A stretch of 64,000 nucleotides of DNA from Zantedeschia hybrid cultivar (GCA_030544215.1 JARZZO010000011.1:54681587-54745586); one strand, 5' to 3'. Positions 45,190-58,129 are shown, counted from the first letter of the stretch. Numbers and translations: made by a program. Notes: generated from the sequence alone by a model not told the origin.

Positions 45190-46605
45190 ATGAAAATATA
45201 GCTATTAGCCCAAGGCTATGATAAACCTTAAAGAGGGATGAATAGGGTTTTCTAAATCTCAATATAAAACTAGAAATAAGAAACAACAAGAAGGAGATAA
45301 GAGATAACGAGGCAATCACACTTATTAGCTCCTAGAAACTTTTGATATTACAAATAACTCTTCCTAATTTGATTATTTACAAAAAAAGCCACCGCAATCT
45401 CAACTTTCTTACAAAAAAGCCCTTCTTAGCACCTTTAGCAATGCTTATAGAAACAAATTTTGTGACATTTAGGAGAGTTGTACCAATTCATCGGGGATTG
45501 TGAGGGCTTATTAATAAATAGTTGTATTGCAAGAGTTTTTTTTGTGAATATGCTATATTTTTAGGGGTTAAAGTTTAATTATATCTTTTTTATAATGATT
45601 CAACAACATGATAACCTATGTCCATTCTTCTCCTTGCCTATCCATTATTAGAAAGAACCTAGTAAAGTCATGAGCTAGTTGATACGGCACTAGCTTACCA
45701 AACACATGATAATTGATACGGTGACAATTCATCACCAACACAAGCTGGTTGATATGGTGCTAGCTCACTAAACATATAAATAAAATAAATAGAGCAAAAA
45801 ACAAGACATCAAATAGATTTAAGGAGCAGAGAATTGATGATGATCTCTTCTTTACGAGTTTCACTGTTGTAGTACTTCTAGAATGCCAAAGGAAGCCTCA
45901 AGGACATCCCTCTTATTGATTCTCAATCACTAGTAAATTTCCCACCTCTTAGTTGCTTCTATGTACCCATCTCAAGTCGTTTTATAAAACCTTTGTCATC
46001 AAAGAGCCATTGGATAAGTAGGAAAGATGAATGCACAATAAACAACAAGTCCAACGGTCATAAAATCTAAGTGAAATTGTGAAGGTGTCGACACCTTATT
46101 GAGTAGTGGTGACACCTCAGGTCTATGTACCTTGTTGGAAAGAAGTTCACGTCCTCTACAACTTTGTTGTTGATCACTTCTCCTAGTTCATCTATTAAGA
46201 TACCCAAAAGTGCCACTGCAACTCAATAATGTCAAAATTGTCAGTAATTTTCCTAAAGCAGAACATGCTTCTGTTATCCAGAATATCGACACCACTTACT
46301 AACGTGTGGAAATCTCCTATACACAGATATCCAAAATGCTATATTTTTTCATATATTTAAGTATCAAATTTCATTGAATCTTCCTCGAAGCTTTTCACTT
46401 AGACAAGCATGTTAGTACACATAATGTTGATTTTGTTATAATCAAAATCAATACATAGGTTTCAACAATCCTTTTTAAGATGAAAAAAATATCTAACAAT
46501 TAAAGTAAGTGCATCTCAAATCAAAGTAATGTAGGCAAACAGTCAAGTGTATAGCAATTTGAGATGAATACCACTTACCTTTTCTCTCCCTATTTTTGTC
46601 ATCAA
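45190..46605 (-). mobile_element. LTR-like remnant of a SIRE/Maximus-type copia element
   Basis: Begins near GGCTATGATAAACC...GGGATGAATAGGGTT, closely resembling 51405-51460 and 56783-56820. The interior shares a segment with 31895-32210. Purine-rich minus-strand sequence (AATAGGGAGAGAAAAGG, about 46580-46600), followed by a TTTGATGACAAAAATA-like stretch, resembles the polypurine tract environment of this lineage. Assigned as a 3' LTR by position; the outer end is not resolved. Confidence 0.45.
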
Positions 46606-48924
46606 GCAAAAAGGCGGTTGATTACATTATAAAACTCATGCACATCAATCAATACTTTATAACGATGATCAAATATAAATGTATCCATTATATCCATTCA
46701 TAATTAACAAATAAGGTGAAACTCTTTGTCAAGATACCCAATATCAATCTCATTCCCTTTATTTATCATCAATGATAAATTCTTATCATGAGATATGTAT
46801 ACAAATCACGCATAATTTCATTATCCACTTATCTCACAAAAGATGAAATGACAAGGATCATAATCAGCATTTAAGTAATTCATCAACATAATTTCATAAA
46901 GGAATATACATGCATTAAATCAATCAGTGTGTGAATATGATTATTCATTTTAAAGAAACAAAGGTCATGAAATAATCATGCACTAGTTTACAGGATTGGT
47001 GTCATAACTCATCAATGATAGGTTAGCAATATTATTCTTGATTATTTTATATTTATTTTTACTTTAATTTTTCTTTTAGCCCAACATGCATTCATGTAGT
47101 GTTTGAAATCATTGTGGTAAAATTGGTCCGATGCCTCATTTTAAAGATCATTTAATCTCACTAAGTCCCAACGTGATATGATATATTCTTTTTTGAATTG
47201 AATACTCATTTCTCTTTGTCGTTCCTTTAAGTAATCATTGGAATTATTTCTTATTTGGATCCATACCATTGCATTTTCATCTTTACTTCCTCAATATCCA
47301 CCTTGATTGTAGCACGTCCACAATAGCTCGTATTCGCTCTCTATTGGTGAAACCTACAGGTTTGTGACTAAGGGTACTTCCCCACATGGAAGTTGATCTG
47401 CACCTTTTCATACCCATGATCATTCCATCCAAACATGAGTAATTCTGATGATTGTTTTGGGTAATTTTATTGAAAGCTTTGGAAGGATTCTTATCTTGAG
47501 GTGTCGAGCACATGTCTCATCACACCTCGGCATCTGCTTTTCAGTCCATTCCATCTCATTCCACTCACCTCCAATTCATTCTATTTCGTGTCATTCCCAT
47601 GCAGCACAAATGCCAAAGCGGGGCGGCTGTACACACGCTAATTTCGGACATCTCATTGAGTGCATCTCATATCATACTATAATGCCCCAAAATGATCTTC
47701 ATTTGAGTTGTTTAACCAGATTTACCTACATTTCTTAAGTTTTAGTTACAATTTCTTATTCACGTCAAACCTTTTTGACGTGATTAAGCATCATGATCCT
47801 AATTGAGTTCCAATTTAAATCCTAATTAAAATTCAAAATTTACTTATTCGCGTCAACCCATCATGATGCAAATTAAGTTTCCTTATTTATCGCTTCCTTT
47901 TTCTATGGATTTTCTTCCCTTTTATAATTTGCCTAATCACATCAAGGATAAATGACACGATTTTGAATTGCGTCGGCCCAATATGATGTGTTCATGGTTC
48001 CATACCCACCAAGAACCGGACTCCTTTTGAATATGGATTTTCTTGTTGAATCCAAGTTTGTTGCACAAGAAACCTTCTCTTATGGATAAGTTCGATCATT
48101 GGGAAGAGTATGAAGGCAACTTTCCCTCAAAAGATTACTTGGAGCTCAAGTTTGTGATTTAATTGTGATTAATAGTGGGAATTATACTTCTATATGTACT
48201 TGACTTCTTTGGAACTTCAAAGAGGTTGGCAATAGAGAGATTCGTGCATCCCTGTGAGAGACTGAAACCCTAGAACTTTAGCACAAAAATCCACCTTTGC
48301 CTTTTCCCTTTTGCGCATCAGAAGGTCAAGCATTCATCTATGGAAAGAGGAGATCAAGTTGTGGTGGCTTGAGGGGCCAATCTTTCACTTGTTGTTCATT
48401 CTCTTAGTATTCTTCATAGTTTTCAAGTCATAGTTGCATGCATCATTAATTTCTTCCATGTTTTATATCATACACTCACATTATAACATTCATGTTCCCA
48501 CTTATATCGCATATAAGGGTTTCAAAAGTTACCACCAAGTGAGTCTCTTAGTTAAGTTTATGATTTTCTACATATTACAATAGATACTATACAATCACAA
48601 AAAGCTCTAGTCAGTCTCTTTTATTTGGTTGTTTTTGTTGTCTTTGATTGCAAGGTTAAAGAAAGAAGGAAGGAGCATAGCTTGGATAATCCTCAAATTT
48701 GAAGCCGATTGAAGCGTACATCAAAGAGGGTATAAAGATAGAATCCACATCGTCTAGAAGTTTGATAGGTGAGTTATTCTTCGCGATCACTTTTCTTTAT
48801 TTCATTGCGAACTTTGTTTCTCTGGCGATCACACTCATATTTTTCATATAATCTTTAAAATTTTCATTTAAAGCACGAATTTTGCTATCTTCATTAGGAA
48901 GATCTCTAATTTTCTCTATATGCC
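46606..48924. other. Decayed repeat-derived DNA, nothing firmly recognised
   Basis: Lies where pol of the degenerate copia element would be expected, but I cannot read RT or integrase motifs in any frame. Short open frames near 47283-47738 lack recognisable motifs. Confidence 0.35.
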
Positions 48925-49124
48925 ATCAGTCCCATCCAGAGAGAGAGAGACCATGGAGCCCTTCACACTAATGACGAGGTCATTTAATATCACCATGGCA
49001 TCACACTGATGATGCCATTTGATATCGCCATGGCAGTCAACGAGATCACCAACAACACAGGTAGATGTTATTGCTCCAAGGCCACAAAATGCAGTAGAAC
49101 TCTATAATGGAGTCTGACTTAAGA

Positions 49125-49172
<48 letters not shown>

Positions 49173-49990
49173 ATTTAAGGATAAAATTATACATTCAGTT
49201 GAACGTAATGCTCATGTATAGAATATTTCCTAAACATTCTCCATTAATAGACAAGAATTAACCCAGGGAGACATTGTAGTTGGAGTTTTAAAATTATAAG
49301 GATATTAGGATAATTTTCTTAAAGGAAAGGGTATAATGTTATTTGTTAAGAAATTAGGGTATATAGGTCATTTTCCCATAAAGTTTCATATCTCCGACTA
49401 CATCAAGGAGTGTTTGGTAGTTTAAATATTAATAATCAATAACATTACCTTATACTCACATTGCGGAGATGCATCTTGATTATTGAATCATCAATGGTTT
49501 AATTGTGACCAGATATATTGAGAAACCAATACAGTTTTTTATTTTAATTTAATGGGTGTGGAATCAATGCGAGCAAAAGTTGCTAGATTCATGGAGATAT
49601 TGGACTTCGCCTTCTTTGAAAGGTACTCCTTCCCAAGAGTAAACTAGCTCATCATTTATAATTTTCATATGCATGCAATGAAGCGAGCTCTTCACTTTGT
49701 TATTATCTCCAAATATAACCATGCAACCATCTCTCTCTTTAAATGATGTGAAAAACTTCTTATTTCCCATCATATGTCAAAAGCAACCACAATCCAAATG
49801 CCATTTTCCATTTGAAGTTTCAAATGATACTTACCAAAAAAATATATCATATAATGATTTTTGGTATCTAAATTTTCTTAGGTATATTTAATTTAGATGT
49901 ATTTTTAATTGAGCCACAAGGAACCCATATGGTCATAATATTGTTGATGTTCCTCTTGAACCAACACCATATGAAATATGACCCTTCCAC
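48925..49990. repeat. Duplicated segment, copy 1 (matches 51735-52640)
   Basis: Both copies share, in order, ATCACCATGGCA, ATGCCATTTGATATC, AATGGAGTCTG, a GA run, ATTCTCCATTAATA, AAGGATATTAGGATAATTTT and AGGAACCCATATGGTC. Copy 1 holds about 130 bp around 49480-49600 missing from copy 2, and a 38-bp GA microsatellite (49130-49167). Its right part overlaps the copia protease remnant. Confidence 0.75.
49130..49167. repeat. (GA)19 microsatellite
   Basis: An uninterrupted GA run of 38 bases; the matching place in the second copy (about 51930) has only a short GA run. Confidence 0.9.
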
Positions 49991-51338
49991 AAAAATCATA
50001 CGTGGCACATAAAACCCTAGAAAGAGCATTCTTAAAATTTATCAACTTCATTTTGCAAGCACTCAATTTGATCCTTTAGACTTGTGGTTTTAGCATGCAA
50101 ACTTTCATTTTCCATCTTCAATGATTCATTTTCTAAAATCAAAATATCCATTTGATCAACTAAAGAAGAATCAACCTGAGTGTTAGTTTAAGGGCTTTTT
50201 TTCATGCTTGAGTTATTTATATTTGGTGTAAACATTGTCAAAAACATCTTGAAATTGCTCTACGGAAATGGACATGTCTTTGGAATCTACCTCAATTTGA
50301 TTCTTAGACTGTTAAGCATAGGTTGGCTAGTTCCTCTTTACCATTGTCATCTGAGGATGACCATTCTTCATCGCTCCTATTAGCCACCATGGCCTTCTTC
50401 TTCTTAATCCTTTATTTGTCCTTGTGGTCTTCTTCTTTAAGTCAAGACAATTCCTTTTTATATGTCTTGCCTTCTTGTACTTATATTAAATAATTTCTTT
50501 ACTCTTAAAAATTTCACCCTTATCTTTTGGTTTCTTATTTATCTTATTCTTTAGATATTGATTCTTCCTTCTTCTTATAAACTCCGAACTTGTCTAGATA
50601 TCATATCTATATCTTCTTCATCTAGATCATCACTTTTCTCATCACTTAATGAATTTGTTGCAGCTTCAAATATCAAGAACTTCTTCTTCTTATGATCTTC
50701 ATTTACCCTTAGTATATTTATCTTATAGGTTAACAATGATCCTCTGAGCTTGTCAAGTGAGAGAGTTGACGAGTCATTTGCTTCTTGTATAGATGTAACA
50801 TTTGGATTCTAAATAAGGGATAAAGAATGAAGAATTTTTCTTACAAGGTCAAAGTCGGATTATACTTTATTGAGGGTTTTAAGCCCATTGATGATGTCAC
50901 CGAAACCCATGAACATTTCTACTATAGTTTCGTTAGGGTCCATCTTAAAAAGCTCATATTTATGGACCAACATATTTATTTTGGTCTCCTTTACTTGGTT
51001 TATATCTTTATATATTTTCTTAAGCTTTTCTTAAATATCTTTAGCTGTAGTAAACATGAAAACTTGAATATACTCGTTAGCATCAAGTGCACAGTGAAGA
51101 GCTTGAATAGTTTTTGAGTTCAAAGATAGTTTTCAAAATCCTTCGCTTTCCGATAATCAGGCTTTTCCATTGGACTTATGGATTGACCTCGACTTATCCT
51201 CTGCATTTCAAAATCCATGTCTTGCATGTATATGGCCATGAAATTCTTCCAATGGCCATAACCGGATCCACTGAATAGAGGAGGTCTAGCAATAGACTGT
51301 CCTTCACCAAATAGAAAATTTCCTTCGAAGAGTGCCAT
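49560..51338 (-). pseudogene. Decayed gag-protease of a SIRE/Maximus-like copia element
   Basis: From the ATG at 51338: MALFEGNFLFGEGQSIARPP and FSGSGYGHWKNFMAIYMQ, the N-terminus typical of this Gag family. Further down, a damaged knuckle (YKYKKARHIKRNC, about 50470-50440), a coiled-coil spacer (LENESLKMENESLHAK, about 50130-50080), and a protease remnant (WHLDCGCF then HMMGNKKFFTSF and FGDNNKVK, 49800-49690) where the active-site DSG has become DCG. Many stops and frame changes. RT is not found downstream. Confidence 0.7.
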
Positions 51339-51384
51339 AGCCTATGGATCTTTCTAAAGGGTATTAAAACTTTAACTTAGAGAC

Positions 51385-51402
51385 CTACTCTGATATTGAC
51401 TT
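51385..51402 (-). other. Degenerate primer binding site
   Basis: Minus-strand GTCAATATCAGAGTAGG resembles the initiator-Met site (TGGTATCAGAG) and lies between the Gag start (51338) and LTR-like sequence. Confidence 0.5.
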
Positions 51403-51734
51403 AAAGCTATGATAAACCCAAGTTGGGGGGGGGATGAATAGGATTATAAATCTCAACACATAACCACAAATTAGAAACATCTATAAAGTAACCATGTATA
51501 TGCATATACATTCAAGCATCTATTAAGTTTGAATATATTACCTTATATCCCTAAAATCTTTATAAATAACTTCTATCTCCTTTTATTTAATGAAACTATC
51601 CCAATACCATTAAAATCTTCAATTTTCTATTCTCATACCCGCATGATTTGTATAACTCAACCCCACTTGAGTTAAATCTTGACTCATGTGAAAGGACAAA
51701 AACACCCCTAAGAAGGTCTTTATTTTTTTCTCAA
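51403..51734 (-). mobile_element. 5' LTR remnant of the SIRE-like element
   Basis: GCTATGATAAACCCAAG then a run of G and GATGAATAGGATT matches the start of the LTR-like copy at 45206. It is replaced at about 51735 by the second copy of the duplicated segment, so only the first 330 bp remain. Confidence 0.5.
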
Positions 51735-52640
51735 GGTACCATCGGTCCCATCTTGAGAGAGAGAGATGTCATTTAATATCACCATGGCAGCTCCCTGATC
51801 ACGATGCCATTTGATATCACCATGGTAGTCAAGGGGATTGCTAACAACACAAGTAAATGTTGTTGCTCTAGCGTCCAAAGAATGCAATAGAGCTCTTCGA
51901 TGGAGTCTGGCCTAAGAACACTAAGGGAGAGCGAGAGAGAGAGATCTAATTTTTTATTTAAGGATAGAATTATATATTTGGTTGAATGTAATGCTCATCT
52001 ATAGAATATTCCCTAAACATTCTCCATTAATAAACAACAATTAACTCCAGGGTATTGGAGTTCGAGTTTTGAAATTATAAGGATATTAGGATAATTTTCT
52101 TTAAGGCAAGGGTATAAGCTTATTCTTTAAGAAATTAGGGGTATCTAGATAATTTTTTCATAAAGTTTCATATGTCCGATTAAATCAAGGTTGGTAGTTT
52201 AGATATTGATAATCAATAAAAATACTTTATACTCACTATGAGGAGATGCATCTTGATTTTGGAGTTCGCCTTCTCCAAGGATGCTCCTTGCCAAGAGTGA
52301 ATTAGCACATCATTTATAATTTTCATATGCTACAATGGAGTGAGTAATTTCCTTTGCTATTATCTCCAAATATAACCATGTCACTATCTCTCTCTTTAAA
52401 TGATGTAAAAAACTTCTTATATCCCATCATATGTCAAAAGCAACCCCAATCTAAGTGCCATTTTCCATGTGAAGTTTTAAAGGATATTTATAAAATAAAA
52501 TCTAACGTAGTAATTTTTAGTACCTAAATTTTCTTGAGTTTATTTGAGTTAACTATTTTTAATTGAGCCATGAGGAACCCATATGGTCCTAACAATGTTG
52601 ATGTTCCTCCTGAACTAACACCATATGAAATAGAATAATG
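51735..52640. repeat. Duplicated segment, copy 2 (matches 48925-49990)
   Basis: See copy 1 for shared words. This copy lacks about 130 bp and has a shorter GA run. It also carries a protease-like remnant on the minus strand (about 52440-52380). Confidence 0.75.
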
Positions 52641-52644
52641 CTTG

Positions 52645-52812
52645 CTGCACCGTTGCAAGCTGAGTTGGAATGAGTCCCCGTCCCCTTATGTGATCTGGAA
52701 AGCCCCATTTGTCAGCAAGAGGTGGAAGATAGCGAGCATATTTTGTTTAATTGCGTAGACACGGACACTCTATGGAGCTCAATTAGTGGCTGGTTAGGGT
52801 GTTAGGTTAAAC
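52645..52812 (+). pseudogene. LINE zf-RVT fragment
   Basis: In one plus-strand frame: VPLCDLESPICQQEVEDSEH then ILFNCVDTDTLWSSISGWLG and a stop. The Cys-Cys...His-Cys pattern with EDSEHILFNC and LWS is the zinc-binding reverse transcriptase domain (zf-RVT) of plant LINEs. No other part of the LINE is recognisable. Confidence 0.65.
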
Positions 52813-53339
52813 CAGCTGATTTCAATGGCCTTTGTAGGTTACTCACCCCCTTGTGTAGAAAGGATGTAATCTCAGTCTACAGAGCATCCTTCACTCCACC
52901 AGGTCCTGAGCATTCCCAAATCTGAATGCCTTCATTTTCGGGAAGCCAACTTCCTGGAACTTACGATTCAAGAACATCGGATGAAGTGTCAGGCACCGCA
53001 GGCGGGTTGGCTCAAAATAAATTTGTGAAGTCTTCAATGTTGATCTTCGAACTTTATACTTCCGTTGTGGAAGAATCTGACATTAGAGCTGGTGGTGCTT
53101 CTAGATCTTTGTGTCACATCATCTATTTGAAGACTAAGAAACTATAAAAAGAGCTATTAATTATAATGATTCAAATTAAAATCTTAATTGGAGACAAAAA
53201 TTGATAATCAGATTCATAGCCTTTTGTCGAAATAGAAACTATCCCTGAATGTTTCAAAATTAAAATTATCCCTGAATGTATTTTCTTTCAATTACGTGGT
53301 GCAATTAGTTTTACTCATTTTGGATTGGAGCATGGGCCT
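52813..53339. other. Intergenic DNA, nothing recognised
   Basis: A 73-codon open frame at 52926-53147 has no recognisable motif. Confidence 0.35.
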
Positions 53340-53827
53340 AGTCTAGCCTAGGAGAAATACTTGCTGCCCTTCCTGTGCACCAAGACCCACGTGAAATGCA
53401 CCCCAAACCAAAAAATATCCTTTGGCGCATCCCACATATTTCTTTCCAGCGTCATAATAGCATCTGACGTCAGTGCATATAGGTGCCTCTTAAAAAAGAA
53501 ATCATTTTCACCTTAGATTTTAGATAGCATATATGCGCTTTCGAGAGCATATATGCACCCTCAAGAGCTTGTACGAGGTTTGAGGCCAAATTTTGTGCAT
53601 GCTCTTGAGATCATGTACATGTTCCGGAGATCACACACTCTCTAAATTTTGTACATGCTTCCGAAAACGTATACACATTCACGCTCTCCAAAATTCAGGC
53701 AAAAGTGACGTCAAACGTCATTGTAACGTTGCAGGAGAGTATGTGAGATACGTCAGACGACGTTTTTTAGTTTAAATATACATCACACGTGAAGTAGTGT
53801 AGCAAATATTTCTCTTAGACCTAGACC
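53340..53827. mobile_element. Putative MITE with ~28-bp inverted ends
   Basis: The left end AGTCTAGCCTAGGAGAAATA (continuing ACTTGCT) and the inverted right end GGTCTAGGTCTAAGAGAAAT (continuing ATTTGCT) match at most positions. CATGGGCC stands at 53331-53338 and again at 53844-53851, but the second copy is 16 bp outside the inverted end, so it may or may not be the target duplication. Non-coding. Confidence 0.5.
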
Positions 53828-53851
53828 ATAAAATTATCTCTAACATGGGCC

Positions 53852-55143
53852 CGATGCGCGAAGGCTCCCTCCCAACCCCCTCGCCTGAGCCCTTCCCATA
53901 AGCTCTGCCTCCAAAACACTTGCGTCATCTCTTATGGATGTCGCTGGTGGCACCGAAGTACATTGCTTCTTCCTCCAACTTAGGCTGTAGTTCATGTAGA
54001 CGAGGCACAAGAGGAAGTAGAACACTGGGAGGAAGAAGACCACAAAAGCCTTCAGGCAGCTCCATGGACTTCAACCTTTGGGCGTCTTAAAAACCTCTAT
54101 GACCAATTGTCGTCATTGTGGCTGGTGTTGGCGCAAATGATCTATAGTTGCCAAGTAATGGCAACACATGGAGATGATATCCTACTACTACGAGCTCAAC
54201 GTGGAGACAGCGACGAGTCTTGATTAGGTCCTGTGATGGAGAAGGCCCTGTACCGATGACAAGGATGACTTGCCATTAGGCTCACTGATGTCCACACACA
54301 CTCGGAGATGATCTCCTGTCAGCGGGTGTCACACCTACTGTGGGGCCTGCAGCAAGAGGGCATCTGGTTCTCCCTGAGTGTTGTTTGATACTCGTAAACC
54401 GCTATAAAACGGTACTTTATTTATATTTGATGTGTTATATGTCTTTTTGCGATATTTTTTTCTTTATTTGGTACGTCATAAATAACCGTATTTCAAAATT
54501 GGTGGACTCCAAAGACATTTATATTATAAATACAGAAATTACATATGCCAAGAATATGTAGGTAACGTGTAAACCAAGATTACTGGTTACAACAGTAATC
54601 TGTGTATCTCTGGTGGCGTTGGAGACCCTGCTAAAGATGATTCGCCATAGTTAGGAGGTGGCTACCCAGCGGGGTTGTGATCGTTGGAAGATGGGTGTGC
54701 CGTGGAATCTTCTTTGGTTAATACGCCCCCGCAAGCAAAAGGCGGTCTTGAAGTGACTTGAAGCTTGGATCGGAGGGACTCAAAACTGGGAGTAGGAAGC
54801 CCCTTCGTCGTGCATGACATCAACAGGGTTCGTCAATTCGAAGAGTCGGACCGACTCGAATTTTTCATGATCTGATACAAGTCGAGTCAACTCGTGTCGA
54901 CTCGTACGAGTCGCATGGCCAAATCGCACAAGTTCGGTCCAGTCATACTGACTCGGATTCATTCTGATATAGTACGAGTTATCCGAATTAACGTGCGAGT
55001 CGATCCAATACGACAAACCATAAATATCAGCCGGTTGATCGATCAACCGTGGAGAGATAACGAACCTCCAGAATGCCTTTTGAAAATGAGAACTGGAACG
55101 AAATGGAGGTCGGTTTCCATGTGTTTAGTACGGGCCGCCTCCA
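53852..55143. other. Unassigned DNA, GACTCG-rich around 54790-55010
   Basis: Moderately GC-rich. Between 54790 and 55010 the words GACTCG and CGAGTC recur on both strands, suggesting a repeat, but I cannot name a family or find ends. Confidence 0.35.
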
Positions 55144-56700
55144 TTAAACACGTGATTGAATGCTAAGTAGCTGGCGGCCCCCATGTGACCACACCCACAG
55201 CGTAGACGGATGGGAGGCCTCCATGCCAAGATCTTTGAGCGACGAGCGAACCCACATAATTTCAGAAGCAGCATTGGCAACGGCACCATGCATACTCGGC
55301 CTCAGTCGATGAGATATCTGGCCACGGTAGGTTGGTTTTTCGCAGACCATGAGAGATGAGATCCTCGCCGAGATATATAGTCCAGGTGGCCCTCAGCGGA
55401 CTTGGGGTCATCGTCTGGATTGCCGGCCCAATTGGCATCGCAGTTGGCGGAGACACATAAAGACGAACTGAGATTATCTACGTCTCCCTCTCTAAAGAGA
55501 GGAGGAGGAATGTAAATTTCATAATCAGGTAGAAATAGAGTGAAGATGAATTTTGGTACTATTTAACCCTCGTTCCCTTCTGTTTATTGACTTAATCTCA
55601 TCCAAAGAAGGATCTTGAAGTCCCACATGGGAAGTTTGCTGTAAATAATGGGGGACCCGCTTCACTGGCTGCCAATGGCCTGAGCAGCACGTTGGACGGC
55701 AAGTGAGATTTCTGGACGAGTGAGCGTGACGTATTGGAATGCGCCAACCGTTTGCCGGTATATATTGAAGAGGGTCTGAGAGAGGCTGACCACTAAATAT
55801 GGCGTGAAGGGCTGGGTGACGTGGTGCGGGGGTTAAGAAGGCCCTTTGAGTTATGCACGCCTGCACGTTGCAGCGCATGCAGATGTAGCGTTCTTGAGAT
55901 AACCCGTGTGATGTGTGAATAATCTCTATGCCAAGAAAGTGGTGAAGATCGAGGACCCGTAGGTTTGAGAGAAATTTGGGCTCCAAGGCGACCAATAATG
56001 TCGCGAAGAAGATGGACATCATTGCCGGTGAGGATGATGTCATCTACATAGACGAGTACGTACAGAGTACTGCTGCCCTGCATGTAGATGAACAAGCTGG
56101 CGTCCGACTTGGCATCACGGAACCCAATATCTCGAAGAAAGGTGCTGAGACGATTGAACCAGGCACGTGGGGCTCGCTTGAGACCATATAATGAGCGATT
56201 TAATTTGCAGACAAGGTTAGGGAACCTAGGGTCGGCAAAGAAGGGTGGCCACGTCATAAACACCACTTCCTGCAGCAGCCCATTCAGAAAAGCATTATCT
56301 ATGTCCAACTGGCCAAGGGTGCCAGGTGGCAAGGGACAGAACGATCCGCATCGTCGTCGGCCGTACAGCTGGGCGGAACATGTCAACACCTTCTTGTCGG
56401 CTAAAACCTTTCACGACAAGCCGGGCTTTGTAGCGTGAGACGGAGCCATCAGGAGCTCGTTTGGTGCAGAACAACCACTTACACCCAACAACGTTCATGT
56501 GAGGTTGGCGCGGGACAAGAGACGCCAAGTACCATTGCGAAGGAGAGCATTTAGCTCATCGGCCATTGTTATACGCCAGTGGGGGTGGCGATTCGCCTCA
56601 ATGAAACACGTGGGATCAGGGTTAGTTGGTAGGTGATGAAGTAAGGCAAGGTTTTTGTAAGATGGTTTTGGGTTTGGGCGAAGTTGCATGGGATGGGTTC
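55144..56700 (-). pseudogene. Decayed copia RT and RNase H region
   Basis: On the minus strand: [18 protein letters not shown] (about 56575), NVVGCKWLF then [20 protein letters not shown] (56490-56390), [35 protein letters not shown] (about 56180) and YVLVYVDDIILTGND with the YVDD active site (about 56050). Then LHHFLGIEIIHTS (about 55935), NPDD-like and YLGEDLIS sequence and STEAEYA (about 55280) with AVANAASEIMWVRS of RNase H (55300-55230). Successive motifs fall in different frames with stops between, so at least four lesions are present. Gag, protease and integrase are not seen upstream. Confidence 0.85.
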
Positions 56701-56778
56701 AGATGGGGGGGTGGAGGCAGCAGGGAAGCAGGGGCTTGGGTAGCAGTCGAAGAGGAGGGGGATCAGGTCTGTTGTCCA

Positions 56779-57050
56779 GCTATGTAGAATCTAAAGGGAG
56801 GTGAATGGGTTAAAAAAAATTAACTAAAACAAATTATGAAAACAAAAATTAATCTCGATAGAAGAAAGAAGAAGAATGAGAAAACACATAAATAACAATG
56901 ATTTACATTGGTTATATCTGTTAAGACCTACGTCTAGTCTCTAAGCAAACTTCGTGAGAGTTCCACTACAACAAGGTACTAACCCATTACAAGTTTTATA
57001 GCCACCGACAACTGTTGGTCCTCTCTTTGACTACAATGAAGAGGAATTAA
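56779..57050 (-). mobile_element. LTR-like start of SIRE type
   Basis: GCTATGTAGAATCTAAAGGGAGGTGAATGGGTT resembles the starts at 45206 and 51409 in layout (GCTAT, purine run, GTGAATGG). A segment near 56895-56980 (GATTTACATTGGTTATATCT then CTACGTCTAGTCTC) also resembles LTR sequence of this lineage. The end is not defined. Confidence 0.4.
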
Positions 57051-57052
57051 CT

Positions 57053-57208
57053 TCCTGTACATAACAGGCCCTCCCTTCCAACAATCTGGAAGAAGAAAAC
57101 AACCTCATGTACTAGATAGATCCTCCCTTCCAACAACCTGGAAGAAGAAAATAACCTCCCGTAGTAGACAGGCCCTCCCTTCTAACAACCTGAAAGAGGA
57201 AAACAAGA
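57053..57208. repeat. 52-bp minisatellite, three copies
   Basis: CCTCCCTTCCAACAA(T/C)CTGG recurs at 57070, 57122 and 57174, followed by AAGAAGAAAA. Two of the copies contain the small inverted repeat CTTCCA/TGGAAG. Confidence 0.85.
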
Positions 57209-58129
57209 CAAAGAATTATTTGATACAGTAGTGTCTTAAAAAAGACAAGTGTTTACAGTTGAACACAAACAATATCAAGAATATAGACAAGAATAAAACT
57301 ATAAACTCAGCTCTTGATCTTCAGACAATCTCCCAGAGACTCAGTGTGAGCAATGTTGTGCTTATGCTCTGAAAGATTTCTTTATTGCTGGCTTTCTTTC
57401 AGGCATTGAAAGGCTCATATTTTTCTTTTTGGTACTGGAGTATCTCTTTCCTAAACTATGCTTCTGATGTGTATCTCTCCAATAAATCTCTCAAGTATAT
57501 CACTCCTCTATGTTATTTGAACAAGAGCTTCAAGTTTCATATCCAACCTTCCAAAATTTGTCTGTTACATTGGAGAAGAAAAACGTTGGAGACAGTGGCT
57601 TCCAACTGTGTCTAACATTTGAATCTTTAAAGAGATAAAGAGAGTCTACTGACATTGAAACTTCACAAATAACCAGCTACATGTGGCCCAAGGATACTGA
57701 GGTATGACCTCAAACAAGTTGATGAGATCTATTGTCAATGTCCTGAAATGAAAGAATACACGAAAAGGGCAACCATACTTTTCTTTTGTCTTGTATGTAA
57801 GCATAGTAGAGTTTCATAATCATATAACAATATAGAGGCATAGGAACTCAAGAAAAAAATCTAAATAGATGTCAGTCAATACTATAAAAAAATCTCTCTA
57901 TCAGAATACTTAATATAAATAAGACAAACTAAAGATATGACAAAAAAGAAAACGAACACATTGACCAATAAAAAAATCCGATACAAGGCTTGACAGTTAG
58001 GTCAAGAAGATCAAGAATACAAAAGTGAGTAAACTGATAAAACACCAAATCTATTAATATATATATATATATATATAGCAACTTTACATCGTTTCAAAAG
58101 CTTAGATTTAATCAATAATTGATGGAGAA
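57209..58129. other. LTR-like or intergenic DNA, nothing coding
   Basis: Includes a (TA)11 microsatellite at 58056-58077. A 76-codon frame at 57385-57615 has no recognisable motif. Confidence 0.35.

Noticed and set aside
47283..47738. Small open frames in the decayed copia region
   Set aside because: No recognisable motif and composition like the flanks.
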